Of a DNA stretch of 64,000 nucleotides, positions 17,114 to 25,816 are shown in pieces (position 1 is the first letter of the stretch; each line of letters begins with the position of its first letter). Below the pieces are notes generated by a model. That model was not told where the DNA came from. It saw only the letters and a list, made by a program, of their open reading frames with translations, and did no database searches. The DNA comes from Chitinophaga varians (GTDB lineage Bacteria; Bacteroidota; Bacteroidia; Chitinophagales; Chitinophagaceae): the NCBI RefSeq assembly GCF_012641275.1, contig NZ_JABAIA010000001.1, forward strand, positions 3,162,001 to 3,226,000. The letters are read 5' to 3'. The translations under genes and the position numbers were made by a program.

Positions 17114-18256
17114 ATGTATTTTTTCTTGATCGTTGCAGCCTTACTGGCACTTGGATATGGATTGTTAATGTTATGGTATAGCCGCGGCTGGAGGAAGCTG
17201 CCGGAATTTGTGCCGGCGCAGCCCATAAAAGGAACTACAACTGTAACGGTTATTATTCCGGCACGGGACGAGGAAGAAAACCTGCCGGTGCTGTTAAAGG
17301 CGCTGCAACAGCAAACATATCCCGTTGACCTGTTGGAAGTGATCGTTGTAGATGATTTTTCCACAGATGATACAGCGGGCATTGTTACCCGTTTTCCGGC
17401 CACCAATGTCCGTCTGCTGAAGATGGAAGACATGCTCACCAAAAACGAACGCCTGAACGCCTATAAGAAGAAGGCCATTTCTATGGCTATTGAAAGGGCC
17501 AAGGGTGACCTCATCGTGACTACCGACGCGGATTGTGTTATGGGGCCTAAGTGGATAGAAACCATTGTCCGGTTCTATGAAACCCATCGGCCGAAGTTTA
17601 TTGCGGCACCGGTGAGTTTCTTCAGGGAACGTAATTTCTTCATGAAACTGCAATCGCTCGATTTTATGACGATGCAGGGTATTACAGGAGCAGTGGCCCG
17701 GCTGAAGTCGGGTACCATGTGCAATGGCGCCAATCTGGCTTACGAGAAGAGCGTTTTCCATTCAGTGGGTGGTTTTGCGGGGATTGATAATATCGCCTCC
17801 GGCGATGACATGTTGTTGATGTACAAAATCTATAATGCTTTCCCTGATGGCGTGATGTACCTGAAAAATGACGACGTGATCGTACGTACGTTACCGGTAG
17901 AGACCCTGCGCGGGTTTATGAACCAGCGTATCCGCTGGTCTTCCAAGGCTGATAAGTATGAGGACCGTCGCCTTACGTGGATGCTCCTGCTGGTATATTT
18001 TTTCAATGTGGCCTTGCTGGCCATGGGGGCCATTGCATTGTTTATACCGCATTGGTGGCCTGCCTTCCTGATCCTGATGTTATTTAAGGTGACCGTTGAG
18101 CTGTATTTCCTGGTGCCGGTAGCAGGATTTTTCCACAAGACAGCTTTACTGGTATGGTTTATACCGGGGCAAATATTTCATATTCCTTATATTGTTCTCG
18201 CCGGCTGGTTGGGCAAGTTTGGCAGTTATCAGTGGAAAGGCCGGAAGGTGACTTGA
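17114..18256 (+). CDS. Membrane GT2-family glycosyltransferase
   Basis: Processive-type family 2 glycosyltransferase of 380 residues. An N-terminal transmembrane helix (FFLIVAALLALGYGLLML) precedes the GT-A domain: TVIIPARDEEENLPVLLKAL, VIVVDDFSTDDT, the nucleotide-sugar DxD in VTTDADCVMG, SGDDMLL, and a QRIRWSSK motif (QxxRW), all facing the cytoplasm. Three C-terminal hydrophobic helices (about 285-365) follow. This layout suits transfer onto a lipid or growing polysaccharide at the inner membrane. It begins directly after the hydrolase stop codon. Confidence 0.88.
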   Translation: MYFFLIVAALLALGYGLLMLWYSRGWRKLPEFVPAQPIKGTTTVTVIIPARDEEENLPVLLKALQQQTYPVDLLEVIVVDDFSTDDTAGIVTRFPATNVRLLKMEDMLTKNERLNAYKKKAISMAIERAKGDLIVTTDADCVMGPKWIETIVRFYETHRPKFIAAPVSFFRERNFFMKLQSLDFMTMQGITGAVARLKSGTMCNGANLAYEKSVFHSVGGFAGIDNIASGDDMLLMYKIYNAFPDGVMYLKNDDVIVRTLPVETLRGFMNQRIRWSSKADKYEDRRLTWMLLLVYFFNVALLAMGAIALFIPHWWPAFLILMLFKVTVELYFLVPVAGFFHKTALLVWFIPGQIFHIPYIVLAGWLGKFGSYQWKGRKVT

Positions 18257-18263
18257 TTTCTTC

Positions 18264-18328
18264 ATTTATTCATTTTATTGTTTTTTATTGGGGAGTTGCT
18301 GCCTTAGCCAATATGAGAATGAATAAAT
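18264..18328. repeat. Intergenic inverted repeat between GT2 and permease genes
   Basis: ATTTATTCATT (18264-18274) is the exact complement of AATGAATAAAT (18318-18328), and a second inner pair is TTATTGG/CCAATA. The flanks are T-rich then A-rich. It probably acts as a terminator or mRNA-stabilising hairpin between two plus-strand genes. Confidence 0.5.
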
Positions 18329-18347
18329 AAACAAATAAAAAAATTGT

Positions 18348-19469
18348 ATGCGGTCTGCCTGGAAGAGGCTTAAAAAAAACAAAGGTGCGCTGGCTGGTCT
18401 GACAGTGATTGCGCTGGCCGTGTTGGCCAGCCTGCTGGCTTACCTGATAGCGCCGGATAATACGCCTGACGCCAACAGGATGGTGCTGGAAGTAGGAGGG
18501 CAGCATCCTGGTTTCCGGGTGCATATGCTAGCCGTTAAAAAAGCGCAGCCAGTGGCCCGGATGTCTTTTTTGGGGAAGCTGTTGTACGGGCAGGAGTCTG
18601 ACGTTACCTGGACGCCGGTACATTCCTGGCAGTTTAGGGACAGCACGCTGATCGTGCAGCGTTATGTGGATGAAAGCCTTTCGCGTGAAGAAAAATACGA
18701 CCTCCGTGAAATATGGTACGGTAGCCGGCAGGCAGGAGATATCCCTTTGCCGGAGCTGCAACAGAAGATTACCAGGGAAAGGATTTTCCCGGTCACCTAC
18801 TGGCTGGGCACTGATAAATTTGGCCGTGATATCCTGAGCCGCCTGCTGGTAGGCACCCGTGTCAGCCTTGGAGTGGGCTGTGTCGCCGTGATCATTTCCC
18901 TGACCATCGGCGTGTTTATGGGAGCTATTGCCGGGTATTTCAAAGGTACGACCGATGATATGGTGATGTGGCTGGTCAATGTGGTCTGGTCTATGCCGTC
19001 GCTGTTGTTGGTGTTTGCCCTGACGCTCGCCATGGGTAAAGGTTTCTGGCAGGTGTTTATTGCGGTGGGGCTCACCTTGTGGGTGGGCGTGGCCCGTATT
19101 ATCCGTGGACAGATACTGGCGCTGCGGGAACTGGAATTTGTAGAGGCAGCCAGGGCGTTGGGATACGGACATAGCCGTATTATTGTCCGGCATATCCTGC
19201 CCAATATCCTCGGACCAGTGATGGTGGTCGCGGCAGGAAATTTCGCTACCGCCATTGTGGTGGAAGCGGGCCTGAGTTTTCTCGGGGTGGGCGTACAACC
19301 GCCGCAGCCCTCCTGGGGACTGATGATCAAGGAAAACTACAATTTCATTATCACCCATAACCCCTTGCTGGCGCTGGCCCCTGGTGTTGCTATCATGTTG
19401 TTGGTGTTGGCTTTCAACCTGTTGGGCAACGGCCTGCGGGATGCGCTGGATGTAAGAAGTAAAATTTGA
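18348..19469 (+). CDS. ABC transporter permease, oligopeptide/dipeptide type (OppC/DppC-like)
   Basis: Inner-membrane permease of the binding-protein-dependent peptide and nickel family. The N-terminal helix (GALAGLTVIALAVLASLLAYLI) is followed by an unusually long periplasmic segment of about 125 residues, then TYWLGTDKFGRDILSRLLVGTRVSL, the OppC signature, and five helices. The EAA loop for the ATPase reads EAARALGYGHSRIIVRHILPNI. No ATPase, binding protein or DppB partner is next to it, so the rest of the transporter is elsewhere. The long insert after helix 1 is seen in many Bacteroidota OppC proteins. Confidence 0.9.
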   Translation: MRSAWKRLKKNKGALAGLTVIALAVLASLLAYLIAPDNTPDANRMVLEVGGQHPGFRVHMLAVKKAQPVARMSFLGKLLYGQESDVTWTPVHSWQFRDSTLIVQRYVDESLSREEKYDLREIWYGSRQAGDIPLPELQQKITRERIFPVTYWLGTDKFGRDILSRLLVGTRVSLGVGCVAVIISLTIGVFMGAIAGYFKGTTDDMVMWLVNVVWSMPSLLLVFALTLAMGKGFWQVFIAVGLTLWVGVARIIRGQILALRELEFVEAARALGYGHSRIIVRHILPNILGPVMVVAAGNFATAIVVEAGLSFLGVGVQPPQPSWGLMIKENYNFIITHNPLLALAPGVAIMLLVLAFNLLGNGLRDALDVRSKI

Positions 19470-19515
19470 TTTACATATGAAAAAAATATAATTTTAGTCC
19501 TATATACCCTGTTGC

Positions 19516-19950
19516 ATGTCACTTAGAAACTATTTAACCATACTACTCACAGGTGCTTTGATAGCACTGGCAGCCTGCAAAAAGAACAAGAAGAATGAGG
19601 ACCCTGCACCTGTTACACAGGAGGAAGCCCTTAAAGTGGAGCTGGCCGGCGTGGTGGCTGGTAAGGCCAATGTGGCTATGGACAGCACTTTCACGTTCCA
19701 GGTGAAAGTTACTTCCAGGGTGCCGGACAAAGGCGTGAAAATAGTGCTCAATGTGGTAACAGACCCCGGAGGCATCCCGCTGGCCCAGGACGATGTGCCC
19801 AATGCTACCGGAAATACGATCAATGTTACCCTGAAGCATCTGAAAGAGGTAAAAACGTACAAGGTAACCGTGTCCCTGTCATCATTGGGGAATACGGCTA
19901 ATATAGCCACTCCCCTGGAGTTCCTCATTACCAACAAATCCGGCTCATAA
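19516..19950 (+). CDS. Small putative lipoprotein of unknown function
   Basis: 144-residue protein with a lipoprotein signal: YLTILLTGALIALAAC gives a lipobox with Cys21, followed by KKNKKNEDPAP, a charged linker. The rest (about 40-140) is predicted beta, with alternating segments such as TFTFQVKVTSRVP, VKIVLNVVTDPG and TYKVTVSLSSLG, resembling a single Ig-like sandwich. No enzyme motif is visible. It stands between the permease and a glycosyltransferase, with its own 46-nt upstream gap. I do not recognise the family. Confidence 0.75.
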   Translation: MSLRNYLTILLTGALIALAACKKNKKNEDPAPVTQEEALKVELAGVVAGKANVAMDSTFTFQVKVTSRVPDKGVKIVLNVVTDPGGIPLAQDDVPNATGNTINVTLKHLKEVKTYKVTVSLSSLGNTANIATPLEFLITNKSGS

Positions 19951-19960
19951 ATTATCCGTC

Positions 19961-19989
19961 TTGCGGCAAGGCAAAATAATGTAGGTTTG
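19961..19989 (+). promoter_or_regulatory. Bacteroidota-type promoter of the glycosyltransferase gene
   Basis: TTG (19961-19963) and TAGGTTTG (19982-19989) are separated by 18 nt, matching the -33/-7 consensus. Transcription would start near 19995, which supports the ATG at 20017 rather than any start upstream of it. Confidence 0.7.
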
Positions 19990-20016
19990 CAGGCTGTCAC
20001 ATCAAGTGAAACGACT

Positions 20017-21129
20017 ATGCAAATTGCTGTTAATGCCGCCTGCCTGAGGAGGGACCTGCCCGCTGATACCGGACAGGTGGCAACTGAAATCATATTCGCA
20101 CTCTGCCGGCAACAGCCGGAGCACCGCTTTACCTTTTATTTCGATGGGGAGATACCCGCTCACCTGACTTTTCCGGCGAATGTTACCCCGGTGGTACTGC
20201 CGTTGAAAGGTGGTAAGCGATGGCACCGCTACTGGTGGCGCGAGTGGCAGTTGCCCCGTGCCATGAAAGCAGTTGGCGCCCAATGGTATATCGGGTTGGA
20301 CGGCACGCTGCCTTTACGCAGCAAGGTGCCGGCGCTCATACTGTTGAGGGACCTGTCGTTTCTGAAGGATGCAGGCCTGCAATCCTTGCGGGAGCAGGAA
20401 TCACTGAAGAAATATATTACCCGTTACCTCGACCGGGCGACGCGGATCGCTGTGCTGTCGGCTACTGCCAAAGAGGAGCTGCTGCGTTATGCGCCGGGGG
20501 CCGCCAATAAGGTGGTAGCGCTGGCGCCGGCTGTCAGCAGCCTTTTCCGGCCCCTGGAGTGGGACGACCGCGAGGCGGCTAAAAAAACATGGTCCGGTGG
20601 CGTGGAGTATTTCCTGGTGACAGGCAGTATTCATCCGCGCAACAACATCATGCCGGTATTTAAAGCTTTCTCGGCTTTGAAAAAACGGCAGCGTACCAAC
20701 CTGAAACTGGTGCTGGCCGGTAACCTGGCCACGGCGGGAGCGGAAATCGTCAAGGCCCTGGAGAGCTTTAAGTTCCGTCATGATGTGGTATGGAAGGAGA
20801 ATATGACGATGGAAGAACTGGCATCGGCCATGGGAGGGGCTTATGCCTTGATATATCCTACCCGCTTCGATGGTTTGCCTTTGCCTTTGTATATGGCCCG
20901 CCAATGTAACGTGCCGGGAATTGCCATGGAAAGCATGGCTGCCCGTGAAGCTGGCGGAGATACGGTATTGTATACAGATCCTGCCAGTGTAGAAGATCTG
21001 GCCGAGAAAATGAGCCTGTTGTACAAAGATGAACAACTGCGTAACCGGTTACTGGCCATGGAGCCACCGGTGAGGCCGGGCAACAGTTGGGAGGCTGCCG
21101 GGGCGGCACTGGCCAACCTGTTAAAATAA
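20017..21129 (+). CDS. Glycosyltransferase, GT4/GT1-type
   Basis: GT-B-fold glycosyltransferase, 370 residues from MQIAVNAACLRRDLPADTG. The start is fixed by the promoter just upstream. The N-terminal domain ends near YITRYLDRATRIAVLSATAKEELLRY, the usual Ser/Thr stretch before the hinge. The C-terminal domain carries EYFLVTGSIHPRNNIMPVFKAFSAL, the donor-side NLKLVLAGNL, and YALIYPTRFDGLPLPLYMARQCNVPGIA, which corresponds to the family 4 Ex7E region (here with D for the first Glu). Donor and acceptor are unknown. No polysaccharide gene cluster surrounds it. Confidence 0.85.
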   Translation: MQIAVNAACLRRDLPADTGQVATEIIFALCRQQPEHRFTFYFDGEIPAHLTFPANVTPVVLPLKGGKRWHRYWWREWQLPRAMKAVGAQWYIGLDGTLPLRSKVPALILLRDLSFLKDAGLQSLREQESLKKYITRYLDRATRIAVLSATAKEELLRYAPGAANKVVALAPAVSSLFRPLEWDDREAAKKTWSGGVEYFLVTGSIHPRNNIMPVFKAFSALKKRQRTNLKLVLAGNLATAGAEIVKALESFKFRHDVVWKENMTMEELASAMGGAYALIYPTRFDGLPLPLYMARQCNVPGIAMESMAAREAGGDTVLYTDPASVEDLAEKMSLLYKDEQLRNRLLAMEPPVRPGNSWEAAGAALANLLK

Positions 21130-21159
21130 AGCCGGATGTCAAAATCCCTGATGATTAGT

Positions 21160-21167
21160 TATTTTTG
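21160..21167 (+). promoter_or_regulatory. Candidate -7 box for gldC
   Basis: TATTTTTG matches TAnnTTTG and ends 17 nt before the gldC ATG, implying a very short leader. The -33 element is not clear. Confidence 0.5.
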
Positions 21168-21184
21168 CGCTTTAATAAAAAAAC

Positions 21185-21529
21185 ATGAGTAAGAAAAACA
21201 TACAGATCCAGGTGGGTCTGGACGAAAATAAAGTGCCGGAAACGATTGAGTGGAGCGCTACCGATAATAAGGAAGACCGTATGATGAAGGCGAAGGCCAT
21301 GATGGTGTCTTTCTGGGACCCGGCAGAAAAAGCCGCCCTGCGGATCGACCTGTGGACAAAAGACATGATGGTGGACGAGATGGCTGATTTCTTCTTTCAG
21401 ACGATGATGACCATGGCCGATACCTATGTTCGCGCCACCAATTACCGTGACCAGGGTGAGGAGTTTAAAACCTTCGCAAGGGACTTCTTCAAAAAATTCC
21501 AGGAGAAACAACAGGCAGAAACCAAATAA
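21185..21529 (+). CDS. gldC: Gliding motility protein GldC
   Basis: 114-residue soluble protein matching GldC of Bacteroidota: MSKKNIQIQVGLDENKVPETIEWSATD, then MMVSFWDPAEKAALRIDLWTKDMMVDEMADFFFQTM and a C-terminal helix. GldC was found with other gld genes in Flavobacterium gliding, but it is also widespread in non-gliding members and its biochemical role is unclear. It stands alone here, with yqeY 32 nt downstream. The presence of gldC supports the phylum assignment. Confidence 0.88.
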   Translation: MSKKNIQIQVGLDENKVPETIEWSATDNKEDRMMKAKAMMVSFWDPAEKAALRIDLWTKDMMVDEMADFFFQTMMTMADTYVRATNYRDQGEEFKTFARDFFKKFQEKQQAETK

Positions 21530-21561
21530 TCTATCAGATTATCCATTAAACGTAACCACAT

Positions 21562-22011
21562 ATGTCTTTAGAAACAAACATCAATGCCGAGATCAAAACG
21601 GCGATGCTGGGCAAAAAAGAAGCAGACCTGCGTGCGCTGCGTGCTATCAAGGCGGCCATCCTGCTGGCCAAGACGGCAGAAGGCAGCACAGGTGAGCTGA
21701 CAGAAGCTGATGAGAGCAAATTGCTGCAGAAACTGGCCAAACAACGGAAAGATTCTCTCGAGATTTTCCGTCAGCAGAACCGTGAGGACCTGGCAAAGAA
21801 GGAAGAAGAGGAACTGGAAGTAATTGAGCGTTTCCTGCCCAAACAAATGACCGAAGACGAATTAAGAGTTGCCCTGGCAGACATTATTGCGTCTGTAGGC
21901 GCCTCTTCCCCTGCCGATATGGGCAAGGTGATGGGCGCGGCCACCAAACAACTGGCCGGTAAAGCTGATGGCAAGGCCATTTCCGCTATGGTGAAAGAAC
22001 TCCTTAAATAA
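21562..22011 (+). CDS. GatB/YqeY domain protein
   Basis: 149-residue YqeY-type protein, homologous to the tail domain of the GatB amidotransferase subunit that binds tRNA. Signatures: LRALRAIKAAILLAKT, LLQKLAKQRKDSLEIF, EEELEVIERFLPKQMTEDEL and the C-terminal DMGKVMGAATKQLAGKADGKAIS. The free-standing protein's role is unknown; tRNA-related functions are suggested by homology. It is followed by a long A/T hairpin whose left arm begins in its stop codon. Confidence 0.92.
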   Translation: MSLETNINAEIKTAMLGKKEADLRALRAIKAAILLAKTAEGSTGELTEADESKLLQKLAKQRKDSLEIFRQQNREDLAKKEEEELEVIERFLPKQMTEDELRVALADIIASVGASSPADMGKVMGAATKQLAGKADGKAISAMVKELLK

Positions 22012-22069
22012 TTTTAATATTGATTTATTTAATCATTTTCAAAGTGGTTAAATAAACCAATATTAAAAT
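22011..22069. terminator. A/T-rich 22-nt-arm hairpin after yqeY
   Basis: Arms 22011-22032 and 22048-22069 pair at 21 of 22 positions. The sequence is almost pure A/T (ATTTTAATATTG type). It separates yqeY from cvpA on the same strand and may be a terminator or processing site. Confidence 0.55.
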
Positions 22070-22085
22070 AATCAAATGTATTAGT

Positions 22086-22628
22086 TTGTCGATTGATATC
22101 GTTTTTGCCATTATCATGGTATTTGCCCTTTACAAGGGATATACCCGGGGATTGATAGTGGCGGTATTTTCGCTGATCGCCGTAACGCTGGGAATGGCGG
22201 TAGCCCTCAAACTTTCCGCGGTAACGGCCCTGCAAGTCCAGCAACGGTGGGATGTTCATTCCCGGTGGGTCCCTGTACTTTGTTTCGTTTGTCTTTTTGT
22301 GGGAGTGGTATTATTGGTACGGTTGGGCGCCGGAGCCCTGCAGAAGCTGGTGGAGATGGTCATGATGGGATGGCTGAACCGGCTGGGCGGTATCTTGTTG
22401 TATGCCCTGATATTTACGATTATTTACAGTGTGGTACTGTGGATGGCCAACCAGATTTATCTGTTGAGCCCGGAAACCAAGCTCCAATCAGTAATATATC
22501 CTTATATCGAACCTATTGGCCCGTGGGTATTGGACCACATGGGCGACTGGATACCTGTTTTTAAAGACATTTTCTCCCAGTTGCAGGCTTTCTTTGATAA
22601 GGCTGCCCGGCAGTTACAACCGGCCTGA
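22086..22628 (+). CDS. CvpA-family inner-membrane protein
   Basis: 180-residue membrane protein with four hydrophobic helices, of the CvpA family needed for colicin V export or envelope homeostasis in E. coli. The conserved start is IDIVFAIIMVFALYKGYTRGLIVAVFSLIAV; to include it the gene must begin with TTG at 22086, since no ATG or GTG is in frame upstream before a stop, and the next ATG would remove half of the first helix. The C-terminal amphipathic segment (DIFSQLQAFFDKAARQL) is typical. The next gene is an alpha/beta hydrolase 60 nt downstream. Confidence 0.85.
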   Translation: MSIDIVFAIIMVFALYKGYTRGLIVAVFSLIAVTLGMAVALKLSAVTALQVQQRWDVHSRWVPVLCFVCLFVGVVLLVRLGAGALQKLVEMVMMGWLNRLGGILLYALIFTIIYSVVLWMANQIYLLSPETKLQSVIYPYIEPIGPWVLDHMGDWIPVFKDIFSQLQAFFDKAARQLQPA

Positions 22629-22688
22629 CAATATTTAGATTAATAAAAAGAATTATTTTAGCGTAAAATTGACTTTCAAGATTTGGCA

Positions 22689-23465
22689 ATGGATTACGAA
22701 ATCAAAACACAGGGTAAGTTTAACTATATAGAAGAAGGAGAAGGAGAACCACTGGTATTATTGCATGGACTTTTTGGTGCTTTGAGCAATTTCTCGCACA
22801 TGATCGAGTATTTCCGGCAATATAACAAGGTCGTGATACCCATGTTGCCCTTATATGATTTAAACATCCTGGAAACGTCTGTTGGCGGGCTGGCGAAGTT
22901 TGTGCATAAGTTTATTGAGACCAGAGGCTATCAGAACATACACCTGCTGGGCAACTCCCTCGGTGGCCATGTGGCGCTGGTATACCTGCTGAAACACCCG
23001 GAAGCGCCAGTTAAGTCGCTGATACTCACCGGTAGCTCCGGCCTGTTTGAAAACGGAATGGGCGAAACTTACCCTAAAAGAGGGGACTATGAATACATCC
23101 GTAAAAAAGCGGAGCTTACTTTCTATGATCCCAAGATAGCTACCAAGGAACTGGTAGATGAGATGTTTGAAATTGTGAACAACCGCCTGAAAGTAATCAA
23201 AATCATTACGCTCGCGAAGTCTGCTATCCGACACAACCTGGGCGATGAACTGAAGGATATTAAACAACCTACACTGTTGATCTGGGGCCGCAATGATACC
23301 GTTACACCTCCTATGGTAGGTGAAGAGTTCCAAAAGCTTATACCTAATTCTGAACTGGAATTTATCGATAAATGCGGCCATGCGCCCATGATGGAAGTCC
23401 CTGATGAATTTAACAAGATTCTGCACGCTTTCCTGGAAAGACTGAAAACACAGCCAAACGCTTAA
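22689..23465 (+). CDS. Alpha/beta hydrolase
   Basis: 258 residues from the ATG at 22689 (MDYEIKTQGKF). Landmarks: GEPLVLLHGLFGALSNF (oxyanion), the nucleophile elbow LLGNSLGGHVALV (Ser in GNSLGG), PTLLIWGRNDTVTPP (acid) and DKCGHAPMMEVPDEFN (His). The sequence is closest in style to the MhpC/BphD-like C-C hydrolase and esterase group, but the substrate cannot be assigned. It is the second alpha/beta hydrolase in the window and is not similar to the one at 16.3 kb beyond the fold. Confidence 0.9.
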   Translation: MDYEIKTQGKFNYIEEGEGEPLVLLHGLFGALSNFSHMIEYFRQYNKVVIPMLPLYDLNILETSVGGLAKFVHKFIETRGYQNIHLLGNSLGGHVALVYLLKHPEAPVKSLILTGSSGLFENGMGETYPKRGDYEYIRKKAELTFYDPKIATKELVDEMFEIVNNRLKVIKIITLAKSAIRHNLGDELKDIKQPTLLIWGRNDTVTPPMVGEEFQKLIPNSELEFIDKCGHAPMMEVPDEFNKILHAFLERLKTQPNA

Positions 23466-23580
23466 AATTAAGCCGTGAAAGCCTATACACCGCCCTCTGC
23501 AGGTGCGGCTGACAGCCTGTACGCGTAATTTCTTTTTCTGTTGGAAGATTCTTGTTATTATTGTGTAAGAATACACGAAA

Positions 23581-24240
23581 ATGACCGCCAGAGAACTCAT
23601 ATCCACCGTGCCAATTCTGCAACCTTCGGATGCAGGTGCCAAGGCATTGCGCCTGATGAATGAATATCATCTTACGCAATTGCCAATGGTAGTGGAAAAT
23701 AAGTACATGTCGCTGGTAGAGGAAGATCAGATCATGGACCTGGAGGAGCAGGAAATAAAACTGGAATCCATACAATATAACGGCGCCAACCGCCCTGCCA
23801 TCCAGGAAGGCGCCCATCTCTTTGAGGCGCTGAAGTTATTTTACGAATTCAAATTGTCCGCACTGCCCGTCGTTACGAAAGAAAACGACTACCTGGGCAT
23901 CATCACCAAAGATAACCTGTTGGCAGCCCTGGCACAGTATAACGGTGTCAAGGAGGCCGGTGGCATCCTGGCCCTGGAAATGGACCCCAGGGACTATAGC
24001 CTCAGTGAAATCGCCCGTATCGCTGAATCCAATGATGTAACGCTGCTCAGCGTGAACACGTTGACCGATCCGTCCGGTAAACTGGAAGTACTGCTGAAAA
24101 CCAACCGTCAGGAGCTGCACTCCCTCGTGGCCACCTATGAACGGTTTAACTACACCATCAAATACATCTTTTCTGAAGAACAGGAAGAAGACCTGCTCAA
24201 AAAGAATTACGACCTGCTGATGAATTATATCAGTATGTAA
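23581..24240 (+). CDS. CBS-domain pair protein
   Basis: 219-residue cytoplasmic protein with two CBS motifs in the first 125 residues (ISTVPILQPSDAGAKALRLMNEYHLTQLPMV and LFEALKLFYEFKLSALPVVTKENDYLGIITKDNLL), which together form an adenine-nucleotide sensing Bateman module. The last 90 residues (EMDPRDYSLSEIARIAESNDVTLLSVNT) resemble the ACT-like or regulatory tail often found in Bacteroidota CBS proteins. No enzymatic domain is fused. Its 115-nt upstream gap carries no clear promoter motif. Confidence 0.85.
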   Translation: MTARELISTVPILQPSDAGAKALRLMNEYHLTQLPMVVENKYMSLVEEDQIMDLEEQEIKLESIQYNGANRPAIQEGAHLFEALKLFYEFKLSALPVVTKENDYLGIITKDNLLAALAQYNGVKEAGGILALEMDPRDYSLSEIARIAESNDVTLLSVNTLTDPSGKLEVLLKTNRQELHSLVATYERFNYTIKYIFSEEQEEDLLKKNYDLLMNYISM

Positions 24241-24358
24241 GGCCGTCACATTAATTTTCCGGTTATTTGTTGATTATTTTAAAGGGGTTCGTTATCTTCC
24301 ATGATAAGGACACACATTTAAAATAACTTTAGAATTTTCTAAATCAGAGACGCCTACA

Positions 24359-25798
24359 ATGCTGAGATGCTGTTATTACTTGCTGGGAATCATATGCCTG
24401 CTCGGCATCGGATTATCCGGCACGGCCGAAGGCCGGCTAAGAGGGGAGGGAGAAGGTGCTACAGCACTGGTGCAGGATTCCGGCTACCTGGTTGTCCGAA
24501 ACATCGTTATTATCGGTAACAAGAAAACCCGTACCTCCATCATACTCAGGGAAATCAGTACTGTGCCGGGAGATACCATCTACCTGAAAGATCTGGCTGA
24601 AACGCTGGAAGAACGCCGCAAACAGTTACTCAATACTTCCCTTTTCCTCAATGTCACTGCCAACGTCAAAAACTGGGAGAGCCATAGTGCAGATCTCGTA
24701 TTTGAAGTATGGGAGCGGTGGTACACGTTCGCATTCCCCATCTTCAAACTGGCAGACCGTAACTTCAACCAGTGGTGGGTGGAAAAAGGACATAAGTTCA
24801 ACCGCCTCAACCTGGGCGTGAAAGGCATGCAGGAAAACCTGACCGGCCGTAACGATGGCCTCGACGCGACGCTCCAGTTCGGCTATACCCAAAAAATATC
24901 ACTCGCCTATAACCTGCCGTATATTGACAAAGGTTTCCGTCACGGACTGGGAATTCTGTTTTCATATAGTCGTAACCGTGAGGTGAACAATGCCACTATT
25001 AATGATAAACAGCAGTTCTTTAAAAAAGACGATGAATACCTGCGGCAGGCATATGTGATCGGGCTGCGCTACAGTTACCGCAAGGCCATTAACGCACGGC
25101 ATCAGGTATTTCTTAATTACAACTACGAAAAGGTGGCCGATTCGGTAGCTATTCTCAGTCCGGATTATCTTGGAAAAGGTCGCACCAGCGTGCGTTTTAT
25201 CGATCTGACCTATCGCTTTACCTACATAAAGGCGGACAGCTGGATATATCCCCTTAAAGGTATCAGCATCCTGGGAGAAGCCGGCAAAAGGGGAATCGGG
25301 CCACTCAGCGATATAGACGATGTCCGCTTCCGGCTCAATTTCACCAAATACTGGCAGGTGCACCGCAAAACCTTTCTATCGCTGGGAATGCGCGGACAGG
25401 TGAAGCTTTCAGACGACCAGCCTTATATTAACCGGCAGGCACTGGGATATGGGGATGATTACCTTCGGGGGCTCGAGTACTACGTGGTGGACGGTACCAG
25501 TTTTGCCATACTGAAATCCACGCTGCGGCAGGAACTGGTGTCTTTCAAAATCAAGCTGCCCATTGTGCCTAAAAAATTCAATACCGTGCCGGTGCGTATC
25601 CTGGCGAAAACCTTTGGTGACGCGGGTTATGCCTATACCAAGTTCCCGGGCAACGGTTTTCTCAACAACCGCTTTCTGTATACCGGTGGCATAGGCCTCG
25701 ATATTGTTTCTTTCTATGACACCTGTCTGCGTATAGAGTACAGCGTTAACCAGTTAGGGCAAAAAGGACTATTTTTACACACCAGTGTAGATATGTAG
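24359..25798 (+). CDS. POTRA-containing outer-membrane barrel (BamA/TamA superfamily)
   Basis: 479-residue secreted protein: a signal peptide (about residues 1-23), a single POTRA domain (VVRNIVIIGNKKTRTSIILREISTVPGDTIYLKDLAETLEE, about 40-125) and then a predicted 16-strand barrel rich in alternating aromatic strands. It is shorter than BamA, which has five POTRA domains, and may be an accessory insertase or a surface-lipoprotein or patatin-like partner; the role is unknown. The gene directly precedes nadK and lies 2.9 kb upstream of the true bamA. Confidence 0.8.
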   Translation: MLRCCYYLLGIICLLGIGLSGTAEGRLRGEGEGATALVQDSGYLVVRNIVIIGNKKTRTSIILREISTVPGDTIYLKDLAETLEERRKQLLNTSLFLNVTANVKNWESHSADLVFEVWERWYTFAFPIFKLADRNFNQWWVEKGHKFNRLNLGVKGMQENLTGRNDGLDATLQFGYTQKISLAYNLPYIDKGFRHGLGILFSYSRNREVNNATINDKQQFFKKDDEYLRQAYVIGLRYSYRKAINARHQVFLNYNYEKVADSVAILSPDYLGKGRTSVRFIDLTYRFTYIKADSWIYPLKGISILGEAGKRGIGPLSDIDDVRFRLNFTKYWQVHRKTFLSLGMRGQVKLSDDQPYINRQALGYGDDYLRGLEYYVVDGTSFAILKSTLRQELVSFKIKLPIVPKKFNTVPVRILAKTFGDAGYAYTKFPGNGFLNNRFLYTGGIGLDIVSFYDTCLRIEYSVNQLGQKGLFLHTSVDM

Positions 25799-25816
25799 TC
25801 AAAAAAAGTGTTCATT

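Noticed and set aside
18348..19469. Complete peptide ABC transporter operon
   Set aside because: Only one permease gene is present; no ATPase, binding protein or second permease adjoins it.
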